Positions 35,794 through 48,339 of a DNA stretch of 64,000 nt are shown here, in pieces. Each line of letters opens with the position of its first letter. The stretch's first letter is position 1. The position numbers and the translations under genes were made by a program. This DNA is from Brassica napus (taxonomy: Eukaryota; Streptophyta; Magnoliopsida; Brassicales; Brassicaceae): the NCBI RefSeq assembly GCF_020379485.1, contig NC_063450.1, positions 45,040,681 through 45,104,680 of the forward strand, given 5' to 3'. Below the pieces are notes generated by a model. The model was not told where the DNA came from and did no database searches. It saw only the letters and a list, made by a program, of their open reading frames with translations.

Positions 35794-37522
35794 CTTCTAT
35801 TAAAGGTATATATACTTGTATATGAACTTATCTTTGATTAAATCACATCGTGTATGATTTAAAGATATGGATACGAGAGGATCTATCTCAAAAAGTTTTA
35901 CTTATATATATATATATAAATAAACAATTAATACTATTTATACAAATGGATCATAATTCATTTTAGTGATCAGATTTTTTCCTCTTTAAAAAATTTGTTA
36001 AAGCAAAAAAGGATGGTATTGTTACTGTAGTTTGTGTTTTTGTTTATACTTTAATAGGAATGGATTTGTGGAAGGGAAAGCAAGTTCATAGCCATGTCTA
36101 CAGGGTGCTTGATCCTTTTCGTGACGAGGTAACCACAGTTGATCAAATAAAACTCCATGATATGTATGTGATAATGATTATTCACGATGACGAATGTTAG
36201 GTGGTGGTGGTCGTAGGCGGCTTCATCAGTGGACCTGACATATCAATAGAGCTTGTGAAAGTAGCGAAGGAAGTTCATTTAAGTGTCAAATCACTTGACG
36301 TTTCTCCTGGCGTGTCTAAAGCCATTACAAAACATCAGAGCTTGCATCTCCAACCACAGGTATAAATACCATGTTAATTTCATCGCCACTATCATTTCAA
36401 AACATCAAAAACTATGTATCATTCAGTATGAAAGGTTTTCTTAACAATTCTCACTAATTAATGGTTGTAGATCGAATCTCTAGAGGAAGATGGACGTGTC
36501 GTTTTCGTTGATGGGTCTTGTATCGTAGCTGACACCATTTTATACTGTACTGGGTAAGTTATGTATTCAACGTACGTATAATACTTCAAATTATGATATT
36601 AGTACAAACTTCAACGTATATTCTACACACGTGTGTCTAGGTATCGGTACAAATTTCCATTTCTCGAGAGTGAAGGAAGAGTAGAGGTTGATGATAATAG
36701 AGTGGGCCCACTCTTCGAACACACATTCCCACTTTCTCTTTCTCCTTCTCTGTCCTTTGTCGGCATCCCTCGAAAGGTAACATGATTTGGTTAACTCCGG
36801 TTAACTCAAGATCATTTTCATTGTATTTTATTATTATTAATCAAAAATAAAGTGACTCTAAAATATAGATGAAAATTACTCAAAGATATTCGTACAAAAT
36901 AGCATATAAAGTAAAAATATAAATTATATTTCAGAGAATGAAATACAAAATAAGTTGTAGTTAAATTTATCTTTAAATGCTACTAGTGACACACAATTAT
37001 AAAGACCGAATTTGAGATGTTCTTAATATAAATAAAAAGGAATTTCACCAAATTTTGCAGTTGATAGGGTTTCCATTCTTCGAATCACAAGCGAAATAGA
37101 TTGCAATGATTTTGTCAGGCAAGACTTCACTTCCTCCCTACGATGAAATGATGCAATCAGTGGCCGAGTTCTACTGCGCCAAAGAAGCCAATGGAGTCCC
37201 TAAACGTAACACTCATGACATCGGAAGAGATTTCGTCACTGTAACCCAACTTTGGCACTTTTTTTTTTTAATTTTTTTTTTTTTTGAAACATTTTTTTTT
37301 TTTTTTTAAAGATTGGTATAATATAATTGGCAGTATTGCGATAAATACGCGGATTACACGGGATATCCACATCTGGAGGAATGGAGAAAGAAGCTGTGTG
37401 TGACGACTATATTGAGATCTCTGGATAATCTTGAGACCTATCGTGATTCTTGGGACGATGATCATGAGCTCCTTCAAGAAGCTCTTCAAGACCCTTATTT
37501 TGCTCAACGAACTACCCCTTAA

Positions 37523-38122
37523 AAGAGAAAAGCTTTTGATGCAAGTTTCGACTTTTGTCTGATTGATTAATTATAATAAACCCAAAAAAGGGACTCTTTA
37601 AACATTATGGTGTAATTTCATATATATATATATAAAAATAAACCTCTTTCAGTAAGCTAGACACATTGACTTTTAATGTTCAATACGTGGTGTGATCCAT
37701 CAGTAACGAGACATTTTTACAGAAGACGAGAAAAAGAAATGTATATTCTTCTTCTTCCAAGGGAGGGAGAGAGTGAGCATTGTTCGTTTCAGAATCTTCC
37801 GTCTCATGACTCTTCTTTAGAACAATATTTCAGAGAGTGAAATGTGTGCATTTGTTATTCCTTTGGTTTCATCTATGTTTAACTGTAATGCCATTGGCCT
37901 CAACATAATCTTTATGGAGTTGGAAACTTTGTTTGATGAAAAAGAAAGGAGCAATTGTGCCACATTAACAAGAATGAAAAACTAGAAATCATCATCATAT
38001 ATATTTAATGATGATGGGTGTTGTTGAACTTAATAACAAACGCTAAAGTTTGTAGTTGTAGGTGATCGTCATCATCAAAAATATTTAGTGCTGGAGGAGA
38101 AGATCTCACTACTACTAGTCTA
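37523..38122. other. Region between FMO copy B and COX5C
   Basis: Contains the 3' side of both genes, which converge here. No further gene or element was recognised. Confidence 0.45.
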
Positions 38123-38314
38123 CTACTCTGCAACAACAACACTAATCTCGTCCTTGTCAAGCAAATCATAGAATGCTCTCGTCTTCCTCTGCTCGTTCCA
38201 GTGGTGCATCTTCCACATCCCACCAGCAGCTAGGCCTAGCGCAAGACCGATAACTAACTCCTTCACCACACTTGGTCCTTTCAAGGTTGCGTGTGCAATC
38301 TTGTGCCCAGCCAT
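38123..38314 (-). CDS. COX5C: Cytochrome c oxidase subunit 5C
   Basis: COX5C is a small plant subunit of mitochondrial complex IV in the inner membrane. The 63-aa protein starts MAGHKIAHATLKGPSVVKEL and follows with one membrane segment (VIGLALGLAAGGMW), then KMHHWNEQRKTRAFYDLL; this is the family's characteristic sequence and normal length. The start is the internal ATG at 38314; upstream in-frame residues (SRRVRKKE) belong to the leader and do not match the family. The CDS is intronless, but the leader appears split: a 5' exon ends at a CAG|GTTT donor at 39176, so a leader intron of about 0.8 kb precedes the coding exon. Leader introns are a known feature of plant COX5c genes and raise expression. 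The position matches At5g61310. Confidence 0.93.
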   Translation of the reverse strand: MAGHKIAHATLKGPSVVKELVIGLALGLAAGGMWKMHHWNEQRKTRAFYDLLDKDEISVVVAE

Positions 38315-39175
38315 CTCTTTCTTCCTCACTCTCCTGCTCATTAAGACAACCAACATAGATCATGAACACACATTGAAGGTAAACATTAACATTCAACAAA
38401 AAGCCAAACAGAGAGACAGACAGACAACTTCATTTCAAACAAACTACAGTCAATACAGAGACAACACAATGTCGGAACATAAAGATCAAAAACAAACAAG
38501 ACTTTCTCAAAAGCTTCAACCAGAAAAGACAACATATAGCCAGTCTAATAATAAGGTGGATCAGTAAAGGAGGTCTTTGATCAGTGCAGGAGTTTTAAAG
38601 AGGGCAGCTAATTGATGATAACAAAGCCACAAGGAGACTAATTGTATATATATAGGGAGAATTCTAGATTGGCAATCAATGTTAGAAAGCAACCCCAAGC
38701 CTTTAAAAATCGACCCATCAGATTCAAGACACAGCAGCACCAACCAAGGTGCAGTGGCGAGAATCAGATTCATTGTTGGAGAGTTTGCGGAGCCACAGAT
38801 GCCATAGCTCAAGGCATGGACAAGGGCCCTCTCCTATTTTAAGGTTTTCGAAACAAATAGTCCCCAAGGAAACTTTAAATTAAACATCAAAAATAGCCAC
38901 ACACACACACACATATAAAAGCATCCTGCTCAGACCTTTTACTTTTATCATTCCATCATCTCCACTCCACCACACAAGCCTTCTCTAGTTTAACAGACAT
39001 TTAAAGCTACAAACTTTCGATATCCAAACCAACAACAGAGAAGAAAGGAATCGACCCAGTTCATGAAATCGAGTTTTTGCAGCCATTTTACAGAGACATT
39101 GTGAGCAAAACAAGCAAGAGAAAGGATGGAACTTTAAAGTATACTAAACTGATAAGTTGAGAGAGAGAGAGAAAC

Positions 39176-39252
39176 CTGTTCAACGGAGCTTGGCAAAGCT
39201 GAGATTATAACGCAGAAGAACCTTTACTTCTGGATGTGCTTTATATATACGG
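39176..39252 (-). promoter_or_regulatory. COX5C promoter TATA box and 5' non-coding exon
   Basis: On the minus strand a TATATATAA box (about 39243-39251) is followed about 30 nt later by the likely transcription start and a short exon ending at the donor CAG|GTTTCTC (39176). A GA-rich stretch directly follows the donor. Confidence 0.55.
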
Positions 39253-39555
39253 TGTAGGTCATTAAGCTCTATCTCTAGGGCTTCAAAAAATAGACAAATA
39301 AAACGTCAGCGTTTTGCCTTCTGTTGATCATTGAATAATTTGGGTGTTTCCACCTGTAGTAGTTGATCATTAAGCTCATACTCTCTGATTTTCTGTGTAG
39401 CATTTGTGGATTATTAAAAAACTGAGATAATGTTTGATATATAAAATGAGTTTTCCACTATCAAAAGATTGTATTACAACAACGCACCACACAACAAGTA
39501 ATGTAATTATCAATCTATTCCCTGCGTTTTCAAAATTCCGGTTTTTTTTAAAACA

Positions 39556-42066
39556 TTATGCTTCAGACAGACCGTTTCTGTTCTTGAGACCGAACAGATT
39601 CTTCAGCAAATCTGCAGTATTTGGAGGAATCTTCGCAGGTCGTGGAGCCATGAAGTTGACAATTTTCTCATGCACATTATACCTGTTTCGTTTTTTTTTT
39701 TTTTTCAACACAGCACTGATTCAGAATAGGTAAACACTCAAAACTATGCTGATGATGAATCCAAACTCAAACTATACCTGATCTTTCTGCTCTTAGAGGC
39801 ACGCCGATCCACAACTTTCCTCTTCTTCGTTTGAAACTTCTTCATCGCGTAGAAAGCCGCCTCTGCCACCAATGTCAAGATTTTGATATTTCAGTAAAAC
39901 GGATGGCTGGCTCTTCTTTTAAGAAAACCAAAACACAAGTCAAAACTATACCTGAGGAAGCTGGATCGATGGTCTCAAAGAACTCCTTTAGTAACTGTTG
40001 ATAGAATTCTGCATCCTCCACTAGCTCAGGGTCTCCTTCAACTTGTTTTTCCTGAACAAAAGAGTGTATACATGTTTAGAGAATGGACTGATCAAATAAT
40101 TTGATACTATTTTGACTCGAAAACTGTGACGATACCTCTTGTTTTGGTTCCATGGTTTCCTCAGCTACCTGTGAATGATACTTCAAAGGATCAGAACAAA
40201 CTGATATTTATATTGATAGTTTTACTGTTAAGACCCAAAACTTACGGTTCCAAAAACAGCGACAGTAGATCTTGATTGTTGCATTTGCTTAATCATTCTA
40301 CTTGGATCCCTCATGTACGAAGCAACCTGCTCACTAACGTTCTGGTTTTTTGAAAATTAAATCAGAGTTCAGATTCCTGATCAATCCACAAATGCATAAG
40401 AGCAAAATCATGTTCTGTGTTTGTTGATTGTCTATACCTGGTTAAAGGCATGGAGCTTTCCTTTAATAGCAGCTGCACCAGTTGTGACTTGTGTTCTTCT
40501 CTGCCATTTGTCCACAGCCTTGTTTCGGAACACACACATCCTACACAGCAAAGACCAAAAATTGCGTTTACAATGAAACAGGTTGGTCACTGAATAAAGA
40601 CATTTTACTAAACATAACTCTTTTGCTTGGACAGAACAAGGAGAATTGTATTATTGTACAGTTCGTCTCAAAATACCTTTTCTGCATGTCAGATATTCTG
40701 TGCCATTCATCGCTATCTTCTGCATCTGATTTATTGGATTCGGTACCATTTGCTTGTTGGTCAACCGAGGGATTCTTCTCAAACAAAGCCTGCAAAAATT
40801 TTAAAAGAGTTAAACAAAAGTGATAGAGAGAGAGACAACACACTAAAGCGACAACAAGCGTACGGTTACAGAAGCAAGATACAATTTTCAACAAAAGGAA
40901 AAAAAAAAAAGAAGAAGAACGATGAAACATATCTTCGCATACATACCTCTTGCAACTCCAAGAGGGAATCTAATGTCTTCTTAGACGAAGTAATTAGCTC
41001 TGAGTATGCTGTTGAGACCTTCTCATCTTCCGAACAAAAAGACGATTTGACAGTCTCCTGAAAATCATTTCCTTCTGATATAAGACTAACGACACAAACA
41101 AGGATGAACAGAAGATAGCTTACCTGTGGCAATCTGTTTGAACTACTAAATGGTTTCTGAAGTAAGAATCTGAACTCCAAAGTTTTATCCCAAAGAGCCT
41201 TTACATAGAGCACACAAAAAAGAATCGTTAAACAGAAGTTCACTGTAGATTAACCTCGTCAATATAATGTATACACATCTGCACTTCCACGAATGTGATT
41301 TCTAGTAGGACTACATCACAAACAGTAGCGTAAAGTAATACCTTCTGGTTCTTCACAGCTTGACCTTTAGCAGCATCCTCACCCTTATCACGCTTCAGGT
41401 TTTTCAATATATCCCTATACCAGGAAGAAGCATATTAAACAAGTTAGCTACTGAGAATATCCCAATGACTTCAATAAGCTCAAAACCACTTCTAAATCCA
41501 GCCAACACTCTTGCTTATGCTACTGAGCTAAATTAAAACAAGTTAGACTTTCAATAAGACTAACTACTGTTTATACAAAGAGATACAACAAAGCTAGAGA
41601 TAGTTAAGATAAGTCTCTTACTGTTCCTGAGAACGAAGCTCCTGGTACTCTTTCTCAAGCTCTTCCATGGCAGCATCTTTATTGTCATCGTCCTCTTCAT
41701 CGCCACTCTCGCTTTCTTCGTCACCTCCATCATCAAGTTCATCGCTTTCTCCATCCACATCTTCCTTCTCACCTCCTTCTTCACTTTCCTCACTATCTCC
41801 TTCATCATCATCTTCCTCGTCTTCTTCTTCTTCTTCCATGCTATCTCCTTCACCATCAGACAACTCTTCATCTTCACTCTCCCCTTCCACCTAGTAAAAG
41901 AATTCCCCAAAACCAAATTAATTCACTTAAACAGCCAGCCATCTAAAACAACTTAAACCAATGCAAAAGCAACACAAACCTCGAGATTGTCCTCAGGCTC
42001 GCTCATCTCTTCTGATTCACTTTCATAAAGTCTTGACCTTTTAGACATCTTTGATCCCCCAGCCAT
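39556..42066 (-). CDS. AATF/Bfr2 family ribosome-biogenesis protein
   Basis: AATF/Che-1 and yeast Bfr2 act in early 40S pre-ribosome processing in the nucleolus. Twelve exons can be joined (42066-41980, 41890-41622, 41414-41342, 41198-41124, 41057-40947, 40789-40677, 40540-40438, 40341-40246, 40168-40136, 40051-39952, 39862-39778, 39682-39556), total 1272 nt, 423 aa. The N-terminus (residues ~20-110) is extremely acidic (runs of E, D and S). The middle has the AATF leucine-zipper-like segment (ALWDKTLEFRFLLQKPF, about 145-170). The C-terminus has the TRAUB domain (FETIDPASSEAAFYAMKKF, then KRKVVDRRASKSRKIRYNV, then MAPRPAKIPPNTADLLKNLF). All junctions keep frame and the stop follows RNGLSEA. 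The gene lies head-to-tail upstream of COX5C with only about 0.3 kb between. It matches At5g61330 in order. Confidence 0.92.
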
Positions 42067-43016
42067 CTTAAACACTCCTAACGCTACAAATTAACGAGAA
42101 ACTTAATCAGAAGAGGGAGCAGAGTCTATTTACACAGATTAAAAAGTACATAACTTTAGGAAGCAGATTCGGAATCAAAGGAAACTAACCTCAAAACTGT
42201 CGAGAAAACTTGGAGTCGTTGACCTCAAAGCTGTCTACGAGCACAGAAGAAGTTTTTAAAAAAGGAGAAACTTGGCTGAGCTATGAGAAGAAGAGAATCA
42301 TAAACCCTAGAGCTCTTTCACTTAACCTACGAACCGGTTTCCAGTTTTTAATTGTTTTTGGTTTAGTAGGACCGCTTGGATTACACAATTCGACCGTTAA
42401 ACCGGTCGATCTACCTGGAAATAAAAACATTCATATTTTTTTTTTTTTAAACTAAAAAAGGTATAATGGACGTGTTTATGTTCTTCTCTCCCATTAGAAG
42501 AAAGTTAGATAAAAACTCTAATTGACATGATCATTAATCTAAATCTTTTTACTTATTTAAGGTATAACTGACATTCATGATTTTCCCTCCATTAGAAGAA
42601 GATTAAATAAAAACTGAAAGTTGAATTAAAGGGTTTTGCTTTCACAGCTTCAGGTATAGAGAGATTATTAGTGATAAAGACCACTCACTAGCACTTTTGT
42701 CGTTTTTGGTAGTGTAAACCGGATCATTAACATAACACTATCAACTTATTATATATGAACATTTCAATTCAAACAAGGAAAAAAAACAAAACGTCTTTTG
42801 CTCTGTCTGTTTCAATAAAACAGTGACTATTTCTTCTTCTATCTCTCTAATCAAATATTGTCTATGCTCGAAAACTAAATGTAGAGACTAGAACGTGGAT
42901 AATATGAGAATACTTGAGCACACACCAGATTCCTCAACAATACTTTTATTAAGAATCTTTTAAATAGACTTGACAGCTCTGTTTAATCAGATTTCTATGA
43001 CTACACACACGTATCA
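42067..43016. other. Shared upstream/intergenic region
   Basis: Includes the 5' leader and promoter of the AATF-type gene, with no canonical motif recognised. A diverged direct repeat is present: AAAAAGGTATAATGGACGTG..CATTAGAAGAA..AAACTC at about 42455-42520 and GGTATAACTGACATTCATG..CATTAGAAGAA..AAACTG at about 42560-42620. Confidence 0.45.
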
Positions 43017-43024
43017 CGACTGAT

Positions 43025-43225
43025 CAAGGGCGAATCCCACGTTAAAGATAGTGGTGTCAAGTGACACCACAAAAATAATATAAATTAGGCATATTTCATT
43101 GGTTGACAGGGGCATAATTGGTCGGAAAGGGTATTAATGAACCCATAAATCCGGGTTCGATCCATCTCTATGACTTTTTTATACTATTTTGACCACTCAC
43201 AAATTTGATTTTGGGTTCGCCACTG
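43025..43225. mobile_element. 201-bp hAT MITE
   Basis: The ends are CAAGGGCGAATCCC and CAGTGGCGAACCC (minus strand), close to the common plant hAT terminus. The 8-bp target duplication CGACTGAT is exact (43017-43024 and 43226-43233). It contains an internal GTGGTGTCA..TGACACCAC palindrome at about 43051-43071. Confidence 0.85.
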
Positions 43226-43923
43226 CGACTGATCAATTCTTAACTATCCAAAGAACTCAAAAACTATATTTCGGTTGCTACCCTTACAGTTCTCTCGTAA
43301 TCTCACTTTTTTCAAAACTCTAATGCCTTAAATATCTCGTGGAAAGCACAACCTCTTTTTTAGGTTTCCATTCTCCTTATATCCTCGGCAAATGAAGATT
43401 TTTCCAAATTTTCTTTCTATATCTTTCTCTTTTTTTCCATAACCGTTTGGATCACGATCACTTACTTCTCAAATTACTAGACCGATCATCTCGACCTCAA
43501 ATCGTCTTGAACCAGAACTACCTTAAACCGACTTCAACGTCTCCTCAAAATCTTGATTCAACACTAAAGACTCTTTCTTATTAATGTGAATCTTGTCAAC
43601 ATCTGCATTAACTTAAGAAATTAATTAAACCATTGCTTAGGGCTGATATACATAAACTGTCGGCAATGAAACTCCACTGTAGGATTAACCAAATGTGAAT
43701 TACAAGATTGGCATTAATTATAGTTTCTGATATGTGACTGACTTTACATGATGACAAGTAAAAGAGGAAAATGTAATAACTAAAATAAAGAAACAAAAGC
43801 GGAATGAGAGAAGTTTGCAGATCCTGTGATTGATTGTTCTCCACCGTCTACCTTTGCCCTTCTTTGAAGTGAAAGCTACCTGAAGAGTATTTTTTAAAGA
43901 ATCAATAATCTCTTTAAAGAAAA

Positions 43924-44898
43924 TCACAAGATTTCCTGGAAACTCTTTGGTCCTTTGATGCATATCTTGGTGTTCTCTGTCTCACTGATTTGAATCTTGA
44001 TAGAGTACTCGTCTTCTCTACCTATCTTCTGATCCTCATCGTTCTTGACGCAGCTTTGGTAAAATAAAAAGTTGACTATGGTGTCAAGAACCAAGAAGAG
44101 AGCGTATAAGTAAGCTATGAACGTTCCTTCGAGAGCTATGGAGGTGATGTCTCTGTCTCCTTTGTAATAAGAGCTAACTACTCTGTACTGAAACAGAGCT
44201 TCCACGCCTGCTAAGCCGAGATTAGTAGGCAGAGAAAGAGCCAATGCTGTTGAAGTTCTTCCTCGGATGAGAAGACACGCCTTGAGGATTGTTGTGTATC
44301 CTCCTGAGGAAGAGGAAGTTGATGAAATCAACGCTAGGTTGGAGATGACAAAGGCGTTTGCGAGGATGATGGAGTATATAATGGCTGAGGATAAGGAGAA
44401 GAGAGTGTAGAAGTTTCTTGAAGAGAGTCCAAAGGATTCAATGAGATTGAATGCTACGAAGAACAGAGCAAAAGCAGAGGCGTTTGCGGAGAGAAGGAAG
44501 AAGGAGTTCCAAATGTAAGTTCGGAGAAGACGGAAGTAATAAAGAGAGGAGTCTCCATGGCTGTTTGAAAGAAGTTTGATGATGTAAGCTTTGGAGAAGA
44601 GGAGGAAAGTGAGGGAGAAAGGGAGAGTGAACAAAGAGGAAGAGAGGGTTTGTGAGAGTTTAAGGCTTAGAATGTTGAAGAAGTCAAGAGAAGAAGAGAA
44701 ACCAGCACCGCGGAAGAGCATGTTTAGCTTCCCATGAAGGAAGGAAGAGGAAGAAGAGAAGAAGGGCTGAGAGAGGAGGAGAGCGGCTGAGAAAGGGAGG
44801 ACAAGGGCGGCTGCGGTGGTGGCTCGCTCGTAGTGTTTGAGGAAAGTGTGGATTGATCTTCTCATGATCTTGCTTGGCTCCTCCATTGTCTTCTTCAT
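43924..44898 (-). CDS. Multi-pass membrane protein of unknown function (At5g61340-like)
   Basis: The intronless 324-aa protein starts MKKTMEEPSKIMRRSI and has about six hydrophobic segments: ALVLPFSAALLLS (~35-50), LFTLPFSLTFLLF (~92-108), FFLLSANASAFALFFVAF (~133-155), a long one containing SAIIYSIILANAFVISNLAL (~168-195), STALALSLPTNLGLAGVEAL (~216-236) and FIAYLYALFLVLDTIVNFLF (~258-280). The C-terminal tail is charged (ENTKICIKGPKSFQEIL) and probably cytosolic. It belongs to a plant-specific family of uncharacterised transmembrane proteins; no catalytic motif was seen. A TATATATAG box lies about 100 nt upstream on the minus strand. In gene order it follows the AATF-type gene, as in Arabidopsis. 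The upstream start was chosen because it is the first ATG of a frame with no upstream ATG. Confidence 0.85.
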   Translation of the reverse strand: MKKTMEEPSKIMRRSIHTFLKHYERATTAAALVLPFSAALLLSQPFFSSSSSFLHGKLNMLFRGAGFSSSLDFFNILSLKLSQTLSSSLFTLPFSLTFLLFSKAYIIKLLSNSHGDSSLYYFRLLRTYIWNSFFLLSANASAFALFFVAFNLIESFGLSSRNFYTLFSLSSAIIYSIILANAFVISNLALISSTSSSSGGYTTILKACLLIRGRTSTALALSLPTNLGLAGVEALFQYRVVSSYYKGDRDITSIALEGTFIAYLYALFLVLDTIVNFLFYQSCVKNDEDQKIGREDEYSIKIQISETENTKICIKGPKSFQEIL

Positions 44899-44994
44899 TG
44901 AAGTTTTGATATTTTTTTTCTTTCAAGAAGTTGAAGATGTGTGTGTTTCTTGAATGATCCACCAAATCTTGAAATAAGTTTCTCAAGCAAGGTC

Positions 44995-45010
44995 TTCTAT
45001 ATATATGTAT
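44995..45010 (-). promoter_or_regulatory. Probable TATA box of the membrane-protein gene
   Basis: On the minus strand, CATATATATAGAAG lies roughly 100 nt before the start codon, a normal distance for a plant TATA box with a short leader. Confidence 0.5.
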
Positions 45011-48000
45011 ATAAACATGTAGTGCTTTATAAGTGAATATATGTATATATATTGCTAAATAATTTGTGGGTTGGGTGTTAATTGTTTAAGAAGGGAAATA
45101 GAGATAGGCCAACCGATTTTGCCTGACGACGAGGAGTTGGTTAGAAAATTTAATAAAATGAAACTCTCATTTTTTTTCTTGTAAAGCAAATAAAAGGAGC
45201 AGTGCTTTTTTGCATGGAAATGATTTTTCTTGTGAGTAGAAATACAATTATAATATAATACATAACGTTTCCTTGTTAGGTTAAATTGGGTATAATGTAG
45301 ATTTGTTTCTTAGGTAATGTTGTTAGGAGAAACAAATCTATTTTTTGGGTTTGATTTTGATACATGTTTCTTGAAAAAGTCTGTTGCTTGTATGATATGC
45401 TAACTGTTCTAATTGGATTTGGATGCTTACAATACACTCCATTGCATAAATACATATGTATATGTTATATACATTGAATAGATGTATACAAAGGATTTCA
45501 ATTGAATAGTAATACATAGACTCATTAGGAGAATGAGTCTATGTATTAGTATTCAATTGAAAGCTTAGTAACTATAGGTTTGAGGAAACTGGAAGTCTTA
45601 GCTTTCAAGAAATTGAATAATGATAAGAACTCAAATGAGTAAAATAAATTTTAAATAACTAAAATTATAATGGAAAATATGGGTGCTCGTGTTATGCTTT
45701 TTCATAATGCAAACAACTTAGAATGATTCTTGAGTGAGAAATTTCCAAACTTTTGGCGAGGCGACTTAATCATACGCAAGTTACCAAACCGACTAATATA
45801 GCCTTAGTGAAAAGTAAGAATGTTTACAAAAAGTCTATAGCCTATGTACCATGTTATCTACTATATAGTTTAACTATATATAATGTATTTTATCCATGTA
45901 TATATATTAATTAACAAGCATGTTCTTATAACAATTCTATAATAACGCCTTTCGACGTCAAAAAAAAACAGTTCTATAATATGAAATACAGCCTTTTAAA
46001 TCAATCAAATCATTTGGCTTTATAAATAATCAAGAGATGAATTTCGACAGAGGTGAGAAATTATCAAACTTGTCCAACCTCTGGTATGCAGACTTATTGA
46101 CTTGGACTTGGTGGTTAGGGAGCTCTCCATTTGCTTGTTTGAAATTTAATATTCATTGTGTATAGTTTCAGTATATTATTAAATATTCTTTCGTTTCTTA
46201 TTATCCACTATCAATAATTTATTTCAGTTAATGGCATATTGTAACAATTTAGGCGTGATCCATCATTAGTGAGTTCCACTAGAATGGTTTAGCGTCTACC
46301 AGGTAAGAAAACTTTTATGTATAAATCTACACATATGACATGCATGGAGAATAAAATTTCAAATTGTGTTTGATAGAAAAACTCAAATTGAGAAATAGTA
46401 AGAGTTAAATGTATTAGTTTACTTGTAAATCAGGTAAAAACTCACAAAAAGGTTGGTGGTGTTGGTGTTTTTGTGTTTAGTACAACCAAACATCTAAAAC
46501 ACTATCGGTTAGGTGAATAACCAATACGAACCCTTCTCGTTGACATGCTTCTTTCTTACACTACCTAATTATGTGTGCTATAAATCACCATTTTATTATT
46601 TAAGTATGATGGTTTGTATATATATTGCTACTCTTGAAACAAATACAAAACAACAAATTCTTATATTTAATTATAAATGTTGTCAAAAAAAAAAAATTAT
46701 AAATGTTTACTTGTTTCCCGTGTGACTAAACAAATGAACTAAAGTAACATATACTTAATTAATTGGTGTTTAATCAATAAATAAAAATGGATACCATAAT
46801 TTATAGCCAATCAAAACTTAAAATGAACATTGATCCTATTAAACACAAAAAAATGGTTGGGTTATAGACCTTGGTATGGACTAGAAGCCCCTCCAAAAAG
46901 AGTAGACAATATGCTACGACTAATCTCAGGCCAACGTTCTCAAAAAGTCAACGTTCTTCACATAGTTGCACTTGCACCTTTGCTATTTTTTCATTTATAT
47001 TTTCTAACTGGAATGTTGCTCAAAAAAAAAAAAAAATTCTAACTGGAATTGTATTCTGTTGACAAAAAACTTGAATTATATTTTTGAGTTTAAACTTATT
47101 TATTTGATAACAAGAAGATTAATTTTCATAATTTAGAGTTTAAAATCTACACTCACAACCTCCAACTAATAAAACATTCATTATGCCATTATATATCAAT
47201 TAATTAGTAATCTCTTAAATTAGGTTTAATATTGTTTATACTTTATACTATCATTATCATCATTATAATTTGTAGATCAAATAACTCGTCAATCAATATT
47301 GTGTAAGTGTGATTTGGATAGTGTTGTTTTATCAACCGATCCAGAATATTGTGACATCTAATCTACCTAATGAATTATACATCTTTGTATGTATTATTGA
47401 TAATTGAATGTTGGAATTTAACTCTAAATTGTATAAAATACTTATTAAGAACCATAACTACCAATACCTTCTTTGTTTCACTGATTGACATATAATATAT
47501 TTCATTTATGTATGATGATCGTAGGCAAGAATTTAGAACCGAATCGTAATAGAGACTACTAAGCAAAATTAACATTAGGATTAGTTCGGATTATTTATTT
47601 AATTAGTCTTTCTCAACACAAGTACTTGTTACGTAACTCGAATGATAAAATTGCAAAAGAAAAATAAATTCACGTGGAACGACGGCTGGAATGTTTACCT
47701 GTGATCTGTAAAGCTGTGGCCAAGAAATAAAACTACATACATATGACGGCTCATTGAATAATTACATCTTAGAGTTTATCCAAATTTAAGTTGACTTAGA
47801 AACATGCTATGAGACAAACATTTCGTAGTTCAATAGAGCTATAATTGAAATAGTTATCGAATTATAAGAAACAAACACTAGTTTACAAAAATAAAACACT
47901 GCATGGTTGGCACACACATGCATGCATATATAGCTGATATGATATATGTACCCTCTGCAACTGTTCTAAGCCGACAGATCCATGGAGGGGAAGATGATTT

Positions 48001-48339
48001 TCTTTAGATGTGTATTGGGCAGACTAAAAGAACAAACCAATTTTCAGGTTCACATTAATATGTTGGGCTTAGTTGGGTCAAAACTTTACCATCAATCTGG
48101 GTTCATATGATAGCCAAATAATTGTCATGGATTTGTATCCAAAACTTTGTTTGACCTTTGTCATGGACTTGTATCCAAAACACAATCTCCGGACAGGATT
48201 TGTGATGGGTCTAACTGCTTGTTAGATGGCAGAGACGTCGTAGAGTCAGGGACTTGTGTGCAGTTACAAAACCATTAGCAATGCAATAAAAATAACAATA
48301 AGATGTTGGGGAAACTCTATATTGTCCGATTAATATGAT
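45011..48339. other. Gene-free interval where Arabidopsis has a receptor-like kinase
   Basis: No kinase or other gene was recognised in about 3.3 kb. The sequence is AT-rich with many TA runs. It includes the hairpin at 45496-45562. From memory, the Arabidopsis neighbour at this point is the ERULUS/CAP1 kinase. Confidence 0.5.
45496..45562. repeat. Near-perfect hairpin, 31-bp stem and 5-nt loop
   Basis: The left arm 45496-45526 and right arm 45532-45562 pair at 30 of 31 positions (one G/C versus C/G difference), with loop AGGAG. The arm contains ACATAGACTCATT. Its ends contain the palindrome TTCAATTGAA. Confidence 0.9.

Larger units (their letters stand above)
33826..37522 (+). pseudogene. 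FMO GS-OX-like pseudogene, copy B, split by a hAT element
   Basis: Exon 1 (33826-34392, continuing 35802-35805) encodes the FAD motif GAGPSG, then NDDVGGQWLYQP and the conserved PHEELWLYL-like FPGHEELWLYL. Later exons are 36058-36128 (WKGKQVHSHVYR, close to the FMO signature FxGxxxHxxxY), 36201-36359, 36471-36553, 36641-36776, 37061-37240 and 37334-37522, ending at a normal stop. Two lesions kill it. A 1401-bp hAT element with an 8-bp duplication sits in exon 1 after PSI and gives an immediate TAG. In exon 6 a Trp codon seen in copy A (QAKWIAK) is TAG at 37097-37099. The NADPH-motif region reads GGFISG where copy A has GCSMSG, so it may already have weakened. It is otherwise better preserved than copy A. 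The gene sits at the At5g61290 position. Confidence 0.9.

Noticed and set aside
41667..41894. Serine-only open frame on the plus strand
   Set aside because: It is the complement of the acidic E/D-rich exon 2 of the AATF-type gene.
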